Assembly (NCBI GenBank): GCA_964539785.1
Contig: CAZIJQ010000037.1
Coordinates: 1-24,454 of the forward strand
Reading direction: 5' to 3'
Origin: JABMPO01 sp964539785
GTDB taxonomy: Bacteria > Fidelibacterota > Marinisomatia > Marinisomatales > TCS56
DNA length: 24,454 nt
Each line of letters begins with the position of its first letter. Position 1 is the first letter of the stretch. The position numbers were made by a program, and so were the translations under genes. Shown one piece after another: positions 1 to 8,414 of this stretch. A model generated the notes under the pieces. It was given only the letters and a program-made list of their open reading frames with translations. It ran no database searches and was not told where the DNA came from.

Positions 1-6
1 TTAATT

Positions 7-1179
7 ATGACGACTTTATTGGCATTTGTAATCGTTATTACGGTTTTGGTTTTTTTCCATGAACTGGGACATTATCTGGCAGCCCGGTCGGTTGGTGTCC
101 GGGTGGAGCGGTTTTCAATTTTATTACCGCCCCGTCTATTTTCATTCACTTCTGTTAATGACGGTTGGGAATTCAGGTTGTTCTTTTTTGGCAAGGATGA
201 GTCCGGCAAAATAATTTGGAAGCCAGTTATTTCAAAGTTGATCCCAAAACCGGGACGTCGCGGTAGCCTCACCGAATATACAATGGCGCTGATTCCTTTT
301 GGCGGCTATGTTAAAATGTCGGGGATGATCGATGAAAGCATGGACACCAATATCGAACACGCCCCATTCGAATTGCTTTCAAAGCCCAAATGGGCGCAGG
401 CCTGGGTGATGAGTGCCGGTGTCATCATGAATATTCTGCTGGCTTTTGTGCTTTTTTCCTGGATTGCCGGGGTCACGGGAATACCGAAAATCAGCAATGA
501 ACCGGTTGTTTCAACCGTGTTGGAAAATATGCCGGCTGAGGAAATCGGTTTACTGCCCGGTGATCGAATCGTTTCAATCGATGGGCAACCAGTTACTACC
601 TGGGAAGAAATGACCAATCTGATTCGTCCAATACCAGGGCAAGAAGTTTTGTTGGTGTGGCAGCGGGATGATGCCCAGATGAAGGCTGAAGTTCGGATTG
701 GAATTAATCCTAATCCGATTCAAAATGATTCGACTGGCATGCTGGGAATCGCTCCGGTCTGGGAATACCAACCGGTGAATTTTGTTGGAGCCATAAAAGC
801 CGGTGCTACGGCGACAATCAATGGGTTTACCCTGATCTATTTATCCCTGAAGATGATTGTCGATGGTTCGGCTTCTCTTAAGGATATTGGCGGACCGATC
901 GTAATTGCCCGCTACGCCGGCGATGCTGCAGAAATGGGGTGGATATATCTGGTTCAGTTTATGGCGCTGATAAGTGTGAATTTAGCCTTCATCAATATAC
1001 TGCCGGTCCCAGGGCTGGACGGTGGCCATCTTTTTGTGATTATCATTGAAGGGTTACGACGAAAGCCGCTGACAATCAAAACCAGAATGATAATTCAGCA
1101 GATTGGTATGGCCTTACTGATGATTCTGATACTTACCATAATGTATAACGACATCTGGAAATTGATTTTCAATAATTAA
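7..1179 (+). CDS. rseP: RseP-type site-2 zinc metalloprotease
   Basis: Intramembrane zinc protease (family M50) of the inner membrane, which in other bacteria cuts membrane-anchored anti-sigma factors and leftover signal peptides. The HELGH zinc site is at residues 18-22 inside the first membrane helix, and the second metal ligand motif LDG ends at D338. One PDZ domain lies between them at about residues 165-235 (motif GLLPGDRIVSIDG). Two hydrophobic segments follow, the last near 365-385. E. coli RseP has two PDZ domains and about 450 residues; this 390-residue form has only one recognisable PDZ. The ATG at base 7 fits the family N-terminus, but only six bases precede it, so the upstream operon (often dxr) is out of view. 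Its stop overlaps the convergent gene's stop by four bases. Confidence 0.95.
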   Translation: MTTLLAFVIVITVLVFFHELGHYLAARSVGVRVERFSILLPPRLFSFTSVNDGWEFRLFFFGKDESGKIIWKPVISKLIPKPGRRGSLTEYTMALIPFGGYVKMSGMIDESMDTNIEHAPFELLSKPKWAQAWVMSAGVIMNILLAFVLFSWIAGVTGIPKISNEPVVSTVLENMPAEEIGLLPGDRIVSIDGQPVTTWEEMTNLIRPIPGQEVLLVWQRDDAQMKAEVRIGINPNPIQNDSTGMLGIAPVWEYQPVNFVGAIKAGATATINGFTLIYLSLKMIVDGSASLKDIGGPIVIARYAGDAAEMGWIYLVQFMALISVNLAFINILPVPGLDGGHLFVIIIEGLRRKPLTIKTRMIIQQIGMALLMILILTIMYNDIWKLIFNN

Positions 1180-1922
1180 ATCAGTTTTACTTTTTGCCGT
1201 CTGCGCTTGATTATATCGGATATTCCGAATGGCGCGTAGTAGATATAAAATGATATAACGGCTACAAATTCCAGGGTTAGTATATACCAGGGCCAGGGGC
1301 CCATCACATCCATCAGTGATCCATCAACGGGCTTATGGCAAATGAACAAATAATTACCGCCGGTTAGCCAGTTGAATCCGGCAATGAATACCAGATAGAT
1401 ATTAGTTATACCAAAGACTTTCCAGATCGATTTGTGGCGCGGACGGAAACCGGCCGTGAAAGTCAGATAGAGACTGGCGGCTATTATTAATCCGTGCGAT
1501 AAGAAAAACTGGAAAAAGCGGAAATGGGGAAAACTGTAAATTCCTATATCAGGCGTAAGCAACGCCTGAATTGCGCCACCCAGTCCCCAGAAATAATTCA
1601 GTTCATATAAGCTGTAATTCCGATTGATGAGCATAACTGCCGATAATACAATTGCTACACCGCATAAATGTAATGGCAATGAATCGGCTACGGACCAGGT
1701 CCCATTTGCAAGTCTCCACAGATTTAGAGAAAGCTCCTGAAGAATTAAGGTGGCTGCCAGTGTATAGCGTATAATTTTATCCACTGGTTCATTTTTTAAT
1801 TTGTGTCGTAATAAATAAATACCGAAAAAGAATACTAACAGGATCAATAAAGCCATATTGTGCGATATGGAATAAAATATGAATTTTCCGCCCCCAAATT
1901 CAGAACCAAAATAGCTACTCAT
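1176..1922 (-). CDS. TIGR02206 family integral membrane protein
   Basis: Polytopic membrane protein of 248 residues with about seven hydrophobic segments. It matches the TIGR02206 (YwaF-like) family of unknown function. The family hallmarks I see are the LPLHLC segment at about residues 82-87, a GLGGAIQALLTPD stretch near 113-125, and HFRFFQFFLSHG near 132-143. A strong ribosome site (GGGAGG) sits just upstream of the ATG at 1922, supporting this start. It lies 82 bases downstream of the DUF3108 gene on the same strand and may be read with it. Its stop codon overlaps that of rseP by four bases, so the two genes converge without room for a terminator. No catalytic residues are known for the family and I assign no function. 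Confidence 0.85.
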   Translation of the reverse strand: MSSYFGSEFGGGKFIFYSISHNMALLILLVFFFGIYLLRHKLKNEPVDKIIRYTLAATLILQELSLNLWRLANGTWSVADSLPLHLCGVAIVLSAVMLINRNYSLYELNYFWGLGGAIQALLTPDIGIYSFPHFRFFQFFLSHGLIIAASLYLTFTAGFRPRHKSIWKVFGITNIYLVFIAGFNWLTGGNYLFICHKPVDGSLMDVMGPWPWYILTLEFVAVISFYIYYAPFGISDIIKRRRQKVKLI

Positions 1923-2004
1923 GACTTTCCCTCCCTTGAAATGAAATTTCTGTACTACGAGCCAGTGGAAAATAAAACTGGTTCAGTTATTACTAACAAA
2001 TTTT

Positions 2005-2721
2005 TTAGCCGGGATTTTTAACCTCTTTCAGGCGTAAAACCAGGGATCCGTATTTCAGTTTAATGTTGATTTGTACCGGCAAGCGGTGCTTATCATCGCT
2101 GAGCCAAACCTCAATATCACCCTGGTTTTTAAACAGTGCCCGCTGTTTGCGAAAGGGTTTAACCACCAGGCAGGAAAATGTACCGGCCGGTACTTTAATC
2201 CGCTGTTTCTCAATTACTTTGAGTTGAAAATCGGTTTGTTTATTGTTATCGAAGGTCACCAGTTGCAGGGTATTCCCGGTTATCAGCGGTTGGGAACGGA
2301 GATAATAGAATAGTGAATATGGATCTCGCACTGGCTGGGAAATAGCTACTGTATCTTTGCCGGTAATGGCGATTGAATCGCGATAATTGATATAGGTAGA
2401 TGTTTTGCGGTGATAGCGGCCTTCATTAATATTTTTATCCACTCGATAGGTATACATTTCTTGATCGTCGAACCAGATATCGATTTTATCACGGATTTTA
2501 AATATACGGTCAGCTACACTACCGGTGCGGGCCTGATAATTTATATGGTAGGTAGCAATATCGTCGATCTGATCAAGCCCCACCACCGTGAGCAGTGCTT
2601 CGCCGACCGGCAGTACATTGAAGCGTGCGGTATATATTAGTTGTTCACCAGGCCGGAAAGGCAATTCCTGCCCCGCCATAAAAACGGTGCCGATAAATAA
2701 TAGAATTAACCAGCGAGTCAT
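2005..2721 (-). CDS. DUF3108 domain secreted protein
   Basis: Secreted or periplasmic protein of 238 residues with an N-terminal signal peptide (about residues 1-17, ending near MAGQ). The start of the mature chain (PGEQLIYTARFN followed by VLPVGEA) is typical of DUF3108, a beta-rich family of unknown role often found near cell-envelope genes. Charged and aromatic residues alternate through the rest, as expected for beta strands, and no enzyme motif is visible. The ATG overlaps the stop of tsaC (ATGA), so it is probably translationally coupled as the third gene of the lpxL-tsaC operon. Envelope association is inferred from the signal peptide and the acyltransferase neighbour. Confidence 0.8.
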   Translation of the reverse strand: MTRWLILLFIGTVFMAGQELPFRPGEQLIYTARFNVLPVGEALLTVVGLDQIDDIATYHINYQARTGSVADRIFKIRDKIDIWFDDQEMYTYRVDKNINEGRYHRKTSTYINYRDSIAITGKDTVAISQPVRDPYSLFYYLRSQPLITGNTLQLVTFDNNKQTDFQLKVIEKQRIKVPAGTFSCLVVKPFRKQRALFKNQGDIEVWLSDDKHRLPVQINIKLKYGSLVLRLKEVKNPG

Positions 2722-3305
2722 AGGCGTTTTTTCAATAAATGCATTTTATGCTGCTGCCAGCGATAAATAGTTGAACCGCTCGACGGTGCTAATAAGCCAC
2801 CATCAATCAACAGTTCAAAATCTGAGGGGAAGGTTTTTATTATTTTGGCAGGGTCATTAATTGGCGGATGCCCGGATCGATTCACGCTGGTTGTGGTTAT
2901 GGGTACACCGGTTTGTCGGGCTAAGTCGAGCGCAAATGGAGCGTCCGGGATTCGAATTCCCAATGTATTGTCTGATCCCTGCACCAGGCTGGATACTATG
3001 CCGGTTTTTACCGGGACGATGGTCGTTCGAGGACCGCCAAGATATTTACGTATCAGATTATGATCTTTCCGAGGTATATCCAACCAGCTAATAGCAGTAT
3101 CGATATCAGGTGCAATTACACTGATTGGTCCAACTCGTCTTTTTATGGTGTTTATTCTACCAATAGCTTGATCGTTAGTGGCATCACAGCCAAAACCGTA
3201 CAGCGTGTCGGTTGGATAGACAATTATTCCACCAGATCGGATCACTTCGGAAGCTCGCGACAGTGCCATGGGTGCATTGAAAACAATTCTTTGGGCAATT
3301 GTCAT
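2718..3305 (-). CDS. tsaC: L-threonylcarbamoyladenylate synthase (TsaC/YrdC)
   Basis: Cytoplasmic enzyme that makes threonylcarbamoyl-AMP from threonine, bicarbonate and ATP, the first step of the universal t6A37 modification of ANN-decoding tRNAs. The family signature YPTDTLYGFGCDA is at about residues 31-43, KRRV (the K-x-R substrate loop) near 55-58, and the SVNRSG segment near 140-145. At 195 residues it is the short YrdC form without the Sua5 C-terminal extension. It overlaps the upstream acyltransferase and the downstream DUF3108 gene by four bases each, so all three are likely translated as one coupled operon. The partner genes tsaB, tsaD and tsaE are not in the window. Confidence 0.93.
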   Translation of the reverse strand: MTIAQRIVFNAPMALSRASEVIRSGGIIVYPTDTLYGFGCDATNDQAIGRINTIKRRVGPISVIAPDIDTAISWLDIPRKDHNLIRKYLGGPRTTIVPVKTGIVSSLVQGSDNTLGIRIPDAPFALDLARQTGVPITTTSVNRSGHPPINDPAKIIKTFPSDFELLIDGGLLAPSSGSTIYRWQQHKMHLLKKRL

Positions 3306-4165
3306 TTATTTGCGGGTGGTTTGGTCTTCCATCGTTTATGCCACCAGAAATATTGCTCTGGATGCTGCCTGATCCGTTTTTCCAGGACAGTGGTGTAGTT
3401 CTGTGTTATGCTTTGGACATTATCTTCTTCATTAACATTAATAGGCTCGAAGTCCAGATAATATTCACCGGCGTGTTCATAGCAAGCACCAAAAACAATC
3501 GGCGCCCCGGTTTTCAGGTGAAATAAGGCTGTTCCTTTTGGGGTTGAGGATGGAATACCGAAGAAATCCACAAAGACACCCCGACTGCGGGCATCCTGAT
3601 CACTGCCCAAAGTTAATAATTTTCCATCTGCCAGGACCTGGTACATATTAGCCAGTGACTCTTTACGGTAAATCGGCACGATACCAGCATCACCCCTTAG
3701 CTCAGTGAAGAAGCGGTTGGCGCCGCGGTTTTTTTGACGGACTGCCACCGGTACCACTGGATAGCCGTTGTAGCCTGTCCAGGCTGCGAAAACCTCCCAG
3801 GCTCCAAAATGACCGGCAACCATTATTGCTCCTCGACCTGGGAGGAAAGTATCATCCAGATACTGCCGCCCTGTTACATGCACTTTAAGATAGCGAAATT
3901 TTTTGGGTATGGTGAAGAATAACAGCATTAACCGCACAAAAAATTGATAACACTGGCGTAATGTGGACTCTTGCCAGGCCGGTGGTCTTTCCGGGAAGGC
4001 CCGACGGATATTTGACCTAGCGGCTGCTTTCCTAAGGGGAATCCAATTATAAATATAACTGGCCACCCGTACTGCCAGCCGGTTTCGGGAATTGTCCGAC
4101 AGCAGGCCGAGCCACTTGGAAAACAAACGCAGGAACAGATAGGTTAGTTTATGATATAACTGCAT
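3302..4165 (-). CDS. LpxL/HtrB-family lysophospholipid acyltransferase
   Basis: Inner-membrane acyltransferase of the lipid A biosynthesis type. The catalytic HX4E motif is at H119-E124 (GHFGAWE), with the downstream DQDARSRGVFVDFFG block near residues 193-207 that is characteristic of the LpxL/LpxM family. The N-terminal 20 residues are hydrophobic and probably form the membrane anchor. The length of 287 residues is close to the usual 290-310. Family knowledge suggests transfer of a secondary acyl chain from acyl-ACP to lipid A or a related lipid, which implies an outer membrane; the exact acceptor cannot be read here. First gene of the lpxL-tsaC-DUF3108 operon. No ribosome site precedes the ATG. 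Confidence 0.87.
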   Translation of the reverse strand: MQLYHKLTYLFLRLFSKWLGLLSDNSRNRLAVRVASYIYNWIPLRKAAARSNIRRAFPERPPAWQESTLRQCYQFFVRLMLLFFTIPKKFRYLKVHVTGRQYLDDTFLPGRGAIMVAGHFGAWEVFAAWTGYNGYPVVPVAVRQKNRGANRFFTELRGDAGIVPIYRKESLANMYQVLADGKLLTLGSDQDARSRGVFVDFFGIPSSTPKGTALFHLKTGAPIVFGACYEHAGEYYLDFEPINVNEEDNVQSITQNYTTVLEKRIRQHPEQYFWWHKRWKTKPPANK

Positions 4166-4180
4166 AATATTCGAAGGGCC

Positions 4181-4210
4181 AATTTATTGACGGCTTTATT
4201 CCGATTTCAA
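4181..4210 (-). promoter_or_regulatory. Candidate promoter for the lpxL-tsaC operon
   Basis: On the reverse strand TTGAAA (4210-4205) and TAAATT (4186-4181) are separated by 18 bases. The -10 is 15 bases from the ATG at 4165, giving a leader of about eight bases. The match is moderate, and the site was found by eye. Confidence 0.35.
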
Positions 4211-4282
4211 AGTAAATTTTAATGGTGATTTTTGACGTGGAACAATAATACTCGAATCGGTTACGCTAAATTACTACCAGTA

Positions 4283-4311
4283 TTGACATTCAACCAATCA
4301 ACAGGTAAACT
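4283..4311 (+). promoter_or_regulatory. Candidate sigma70 promoter of the nfeD-floA operon
   Basis: A perfect TTGACA (4283-4288) is followed after 17 bases by TAAACT (4306-4311). The -10 ends seven bases before the ATG at 4319, so a transcript from it would start at or next to the start codon. The ATG lacks a clear ribosome site, consistent with a leaderless message. Confidence 0.4.
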
Positions 4312-4318
4312 TGTTATC

Positions 4319-5686
4319 ATGAGAAAATTTATTCGGATTGCGTTACTTATGCTTTTGCTTTCTATGGCCTTTGCTGAGCCCCTGGTTTATCAGGTTCCCA
4401 TTCAAGGCACTATCGATTTGGGGTTACCGCCGTTTATCGAACGAGCTATTGAAACAGCCGAAGAAAATAATGCTGATGCCATTATTTTCGATATTGACAC
4501 CTTCGGTGGCAGGGTTGATGCGGCCACCCAAATTAAAGACGCCATATTGGGCAGCAAGGTAAAAACCGTTGCTTTTATTAACCGACGGGCTATTTCGGCC
4601 GGCGCCCTGATTTCCCTCTCCTGCGAAACAATTATTATGACCGGTGGCGGGACCATTGGTGCTGCCACGGCCGTGGATATGTCTGGTGAGAAAGCCAGCG
4701 AAAAAGTCATCAGTTACATGCGTGAAGAAATGGCATCTACCGCTGAAAAACGTGATCGAAACATTTATATTGCTACGGGAATGGTCGATGAACAATTATC
4801 TTTTACCCATTTGATAGTTGATGGTGACTCCGTTGAAGTCACTGATTTGGAGGGGCGTAAAGAAGGTAAGCTAATTACGTTGACCACCGAACGCGCTCTG
4901 AAATACAAGATTGCCGATGGCAGTGCTGAGACCATGACTGAAGTACTGGAAGTTATTGGATTACCAGATGCCGAAATTTTTCTTGAGGCGGAGAGCTGGT
5001 CGGAAAATCTGGTGCGCTTTTTAACGAATCCGATTGTGGCATCCCTGTTAACAACTTTTGGATTTTTGGGAATATTATTCGAATTGCAAAGTCCCGGATG
5101 GGGGATCCCCGGCACGTTTGGCGCAATCTGTTTGGCCCTTTCGCTGGGCGCATCGTACCTGGCCAACCTGGCATCGATGACAGATTTTCTGTTTATTCTT
5201 GTTGGTATTGTTTTACTGCTGCTGGAGATACTGGTGATTCCCGGTTTCGGCCTGGCCGGAATATTGGGAATCCTGTTCATTTTTGGCGGTATGTTTGCCC
5301 TGATGATTCCTTCTGTCCCAGTTGGTGAAGAAGTTTATACAATGGCTTTGAACGGAATCGCCATCGGAATAATCGGTGGGATTATTGGTCTTGTGCTCAT
5401 TTTCCGAATTCTGATTAAAACCAAATTCTGGCAGAAAATTACTGCTCCCGGTACGCAACGACACGAGGATGGTTACGATACATCAATTGGATTGGAACCC
5501 TTTGTGGCAAAATTGGGACAGGCTACATCAGACTTGCGACCGTCGGGCTGGGTAACCGTGGCAGATCAGAAAATCTTTGTTGTAACCGAAGGCGAATTTG
5601 TCGCGAAAGGTGAACCGGTTAAGGTTTTGTCGGTCGATGGCAATCGCGTAGTTGTTAGAAAAATTAATGTCGAGATAAAGGAGTAA
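4319..5686 (+). CDS. NfeD-type membrane-bound ClpP-class serine protease
   Basis: Long-form NfeD protein (NfeD1b type) of 455 residues. A signal peptide occupies about 1-19. A ClpP/SppA-like serine protease domain spans about 22-225, with the nucleophile probably S93 in AISAGALIS; K129 is a plausible general base. Four or so membrane helices fill about 245-375. An OB-fold NfeD domain sits at about 395-455 (LRPSGWV and GEFVAKGEPV motifs). Relatives in archaea cleave hydrophobic stretches of stomatin partners, and bacterial versions pair with flotillins. I chose this ATG because it starts a clean signal peptide; the frame is open to an ATG at 4232, but that would bury the signal behind 29 unrelated residues. 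floA starts two bases after its stop. Confidence 0.9.
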   Translation: MRKFIRIALLMLLLSMAFAEPLVYQVPIQGTIDLGLPPFIERAIETAEENNADAIIFDIDTFGGRVDAATQIKDAILGSKVKTVAFINRRAISAGALISLSCETIIMTGGGTIGAATAVDMSGEKASEKVISYMREEMASTAEKRDRNIYIATGMVDEQLSFTHLIVDGDSVEVTDLEGRKEGKLITLTTERALKYKIADGSAETMTEVLEVIGLPDAEIFLEAESWSENLVRFLTNPIVASLLTTFGFLGILFELQSPGWGIPGTFGAICLALSLGASYLANLASMTDFLFILVGIVLLLLEILVIPGFGLAGILGILFIFGGMFALMIPSVPVGEEVYTMALNGIAIGIIGGIIGLVLIFRILIKTKFWQKITAPGTQRHEDGYDTSIGLEPFVAKLGQATSDLRPSGWVTVADQKIFVVTEGEFVAKGEPVKVLSVDGNRVVVRKINVEIKE

Positions 5687-5688
5687 TC

Positions 5689-6690
5689 ATGCCTACTATA
5701 CCAATAATCCTGTTAATTGCGGTAATTCTATTTTTAACGATCATTTTTTATTTTGTGCCCATCGGACTCTGGATCCAGGCGGTTGTTAGTCTAGGGTTGG
5801 GGAGGATCACAATCATCGACTTGATTCGCATGCGCTTGCGTAAGATACCACCGCGACTGGTGGCCGATGGTGTTATCAACAGTCATAAAGCCGGTATCGA
5901 AACAATTACCACCGATGGCTTGGAAACTCATTTCTTGGCCGGTGGTAATGTAGCCAATGTGGTCGCGGCCCTGATTGCCGCCGATAAGGCCAATATTAAT
6001 TTGAATTTCGCCATTGCCACGGCCATCGATCTGGCTGGCCGTGATGTGTTGGATGCCGTGAAGACCAGTGTTAATCCCAAGGTTATCAATGCCCCCGCCG
6101 ATGGTACCTTGGCTGCGGTCGCCCGGGATGGGATCGAAGTCAAAGCCCGGGCCCGGGTCACAGTCCGGACCAATATTGCCGGTCTGGTTGGTGGAGCCAC
6201 AGATGAAACTATTATCGCCCGTGTGGGTGAAGGCATCGTCAGCTCGATCGGATCTTCCGAAACCTATAAAGCGGTCTTGGAGAATCCCGATAATATTTCC
6301 AAGGCAGTGCTCAATAAGGGGCTCGATGCCGGAACAGCTTATGAAATTTTATCGATTGATATTGCCGATGTGGATGTTGGTAAAAATATTGGCGCAAAAT
6401 TGCAGGGTGATCAGGCCGAAGCTGATTTGCAGGTGGCAAAAGCAAGAGCCGAAACCCGTCGGGCAATGGCGGTTGCGGCCGAGCAGGAAATGAAAGCTCG
6501 GGTCGAAGAAATGCGAGCCACAGTCGTAAAAGCGGAAGCAGAAGTTCCAACCGCTATGGCCCAGGCATTCCGGGAAGGTAATCTAGGTATATTTGATTAT
6601 TATAATATGCGCAATATCTCCGCTGATACTGACATGCGTGACGCCATTTCCGGTCAGGGAAAAAGCGATATAAAGTCGGACGAGGATTAA
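5689..6690 (+). CDS. floA: Flotillin-like protein FloA
   Basis: Scaffold protein of membrane microdomains (UPF0365/YqfA family). A hydrophobic hairpin lies at about residues 4-40. An SPFH/PHB-type domain covers about 60-230, followed by the Glu/Ala-rich coiled-coil at about 238-290 typical of flotillins. The length of 333 residues matches B. subtilis FloA (331). A good ribosome site (AAGGAG) ends six bases before the ATG, within the 3' end of the NfeD gene, so the two are one operon. The NfeD-flotillin pair is a widely conserved arrangement in which the two proteins work together at the membrane. The C-terminal tail carries an acidic end. Confidence 0.94.
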   Translation: MPTIPIILLIAVILFLTIIFYFVPIGLWIQAVVSLGLGRITIIDLIRMRLRKIPPRLVADGVINSHKAGIETITTDGLETHFLAGGNVANVVAALIAADKANINLNFAIATAIDLAGRDVLDAVKTSVNPKVINAPADGTLAAVARDGIEVKARARVTVRTNIAGLVGGATDETIIARVGEGIVSSIGSSETYKAVLENPDNISKAVLNKGLDAGTAYEILSIDIADVDVGKNIGAKLQGDQAEADLQVAKARAETRRAMAVAAEQEMKARVEEMRATVVKAEAEVPTAMAQAFREGNLGIFDYYNMRNISADTDMRDAISGQGKSDIKSDED

Positions 6691-6697
6691 TTAATCC

Positions 6698-7201
6698 ATG
6701 GAAGGCTCCGGATATTGGGTAATAATTGCCCTGTTCTACCTGTTGTCGATGTGGTTGAAAAAGCGACGGCAGGCGGAGCGTCGCAGGCAATTTGAGGCCG
6801 GTGAAGATGGTACCATCGAACCGGTGTCACAGCCGCGACCGCCCCAATCGGATTTTCTGTCAAATTTGTTGCGTGATGCCGGGTTTGATTTTGATAAAGA
6901 GGAAGAAGATGAAGTGACCGACGTCGAACCTGAAGGTGCAGCGTATGTTCCGGCGTCAGAAACTATTCGCGAGCGAATGGTGGAATTCGATCAGGATGCT
7001 GTGGATATTGAGTCACCTATGACCCAGCATGATGATGGCAGGATAGTAAAACAGGCACACCGAACCAGAGCATATGACACAAAATCCGCTGATTATCGGC
7101 GGTTGATACCGGACCTGGACGACATTGATGATCTGAGGGAAGCGATAATTCTGAAGGAAATCCTGGATAAACCACGCGCTTTACGGCGGCGTATTAGATA
7201 A
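6698..7201 (+). CDS. Small membrane-anchored acidic protein, unknown function
   Basis: I do not recognise a named family. It has 167 residues. One membrane helix lies at about 5-19, followed by a strongly basic cluster (KKRRQAERRRQ, 21-31) that should keep the rest in the cytoplasm by the positive-inside rule. The remainder is acidic and probably disordered (for example EEEDEV near 69-74), ending in a short helical segment EILDKPRALRRR at about 153-164. It starts seven bases after floA stops and ends just before the hairpin at 7202, so it is the third gene of the NfeD-flotillin operon. A role as an adaptor or client of the microdomain is a guess from position only. Confidence 0.7.
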   Translation: MEGSGYWVIIALFYLLSMWLKKRRQAERRRQFEAGEDGTIEPVSQPRPPQSDFLSNLLRDAGFDFDKEEEDEVTDVEPEGAAYVPASETIRERMVEFDQDAVDIESPMTQHDDGRIVKQAHRTRAYDTKSADYRRLIPDLDDIDDLREAIILKEILDKPRALRRRIR

Positions 7202-7239
7202 AATTGAGGGGCTGTCGATGAAAGGCAGCCCCTTCAATT
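7202..7239. terminator. Hairpin terminator between convergent operons
   Basis: The arms 7202-7214 and 7226-7239 pair over about 13 bases (AGGGGCTG core, one bulge), with an 11-base loop. The hairpin lies exactly between the stop codons of the forward floA operon and the reverse coaE gene, so it can serve both. No long T-run follows, so it may be only moderately efficient. Confidence 0.7.
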
Positions 7240-7832
7240 CAAGTTAGTTCGCGGTATATTACTTCTACCTGTTCCTGTAGTACAGCTTCAGTCTTGTTAT
7301 TGCGAATCACAAAATCGGCCAGACCGACTTTGTCCTCGTCTTTCCATTGTAGATAATTGCGTTTCAGAATTTCTTCACGGCCGAGAGTACCCCGTTTCAT
7401 AGCCCGTTCAATCCGGTGACGCAAAGTCGATGAAACCACCACCACATAATCAAGGTGCTGGTCAAGCCCGGATTCATAGATCAATGCCGCATCAAATATG
7501 AACAGGGGATATTTATTCAGTTTTAGCTGCCGGGCATATTCCTTATCATAGGCTGCTGAGACAAACGGATGAATTATGGCATTCAGTCGGAGCTGGTGAT
7601 CCTCATCCTGAAAGGCAATTCGGGCTAGTTTCTGGCGGCTGATGTCGCCTTCCGAATTCAGAATATCCGTACCAAACTCTGATATTAACTCGCTCTGCAC
7701 AACAGTGGATTCCCTGAGTATACCTTTGGCGATTGTATCAGCATCGAATATATAAGCACCAAGTTTGGCAAGCATAGCACTTACGGTGCTTTTTCCGCTG
7801 CCAATTCCCCCCGTTAGACCGACTCTTAACAT
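7239..7832 (-). CDS. coaE: Dephospho-CoA kinase
   Basis: Cytoplasmic enzyme for the last step of coenzyme A synthesis: ATP-dependent phosphorylation of the 3'-hydroxyl of dephospho-CoA. The P-loop GGIGSGKST is at residues 8-16, followed by the family segment FDADTIAKG at about 29-37, with RRIERA-type lid residues near 140-146. The length of 197 residues is standard. It is the last gene of the reverse tdk-transporter-adk-coaE run. Its ATG is one base after the adk stop and the ribosome site lies inside adk, so it is coupled to it. It ends at the hairpin shared with the floA operon. Confidence 0.95.
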   Translation of the reverse strand: MLRVGLTGGIGSGKSTVSAMLAKLGAYIFDADTIAKGILRESTVVQSELISEFGTDILNSEGDISRQKLARIAFQDEDHQLRLNAIIHPFVSAAYDKEYARQLKLNKYPLFIFDAALIYESGLDQHLDYVVVVSSTLRHRIERAMKRGTLGREEILKRNYLQWKDEDKVGLADFVIRNNKTEAVLQEQVEVIYRELT

Positions 7833-7833
7833 T

Positions 7834-8394
7834 TTACTTTAAAACCGCCAAAATGCGTTGGGTAATTTCTTCGATAGTACCAATGCCGTCCACTTCTTTC
7901 ACCAGATCGGTTCTGGCATAATATTCCAGCAGTGGTTCGGTCTGTTGACGATAAACCTCCTGTCGGTCGCGAATGACTTCGGGGGTATCATCGCTGCGAC
8001 CGGATGTTTCGCCTCGCAAAACTAATCGTTTCACGAGTTCCTCTTCATCTGCGATTAGGCTCACAACGGCAGCTAGTTTTTGACCTAATCCGGCCAATAA
8101 TTTATCCAAACCCTCAGCCTGGGGGATTGTACGGGGAAAACCATCAAGTAAATAGCCCGGTTCACAGTCCGGTTGCTGCAGGCGCCGGTTCATCATTTTC
8201 AATAATAAATTATCGGGCACTAGATTGCCAGCATCCATAAATGATTTTGCTTTTTGCCCTAGCTCAGAATTGGTTTTTACCTCACCACGTAAAATCTCAC
8301 CGGTGGATAAATGTACAATTCCAAAATGTTCTTTGACATTTGTAGCCTGCGTGCCCTTGCCCACTCCAGGAGGTCCCAGTAAAACTAGTTTCAT
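7834..8394 (-). CDS. adk: Adenylate kinase (short form)
   Basis: Catalyses ATP + AMP to 2 ADP in the cytoplasm. The P-loop GPPGVGKGTQ is at residues 7-16, the AMP-binding STGEILR block near 31-37, GFPRT at about 85-89, and the LID arginines in VLRGETSGRSDD near 130-141. The LID is the short type without the Zn-binding four-cysteine insert, so 186 residues is normal for this subfamily. In most bacteria adk sits in the secY-map ribosomal cluster. Here it lies between a nucleoside transporter and coaE, in a block of nucleotide and cofactor phosphorylation genes. The transporter stop is 20 bases upstream of its ATG. Confidence 0.95.
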   Translation of the reverse strand: MKLVLLGPPGVGKGTQATNVKEHFGIVHLSTGEILRGEVKTNSELGQKAKSFMDAGNLVPDNLLLKMMNRRLQQPDCEPGYLLDGFPRTIPQAEGLDKLLAGLGQKLAAVVSLIADEEELVKRLVLRGETSGRSDDTPEVIRDRQEVYRQQTEPLLEYYARTDLVKEVDGIGTIEEITQRILAVLK

Positions 8395-8414
8395 TTATTC
8401 CTCAACTTAGGTTA

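Noticed and set aside
1961..1986. Hairpin between the DUF3108 and TIGR02206 genes as terminator
   Set aside because: Stem of about eight bases with a wobble pair and no T-run; too weak to call.
4232..4318. Longer N-terminus for the NfeD protein
   Set aside because: It would hide the signal peptide and include the TTGACA promoter-like site.
4424..4795. Reverse frame of 123 codons inside the NfeD gene
   Set aside because: Fully antisense to a well-supported gene with no family motif.
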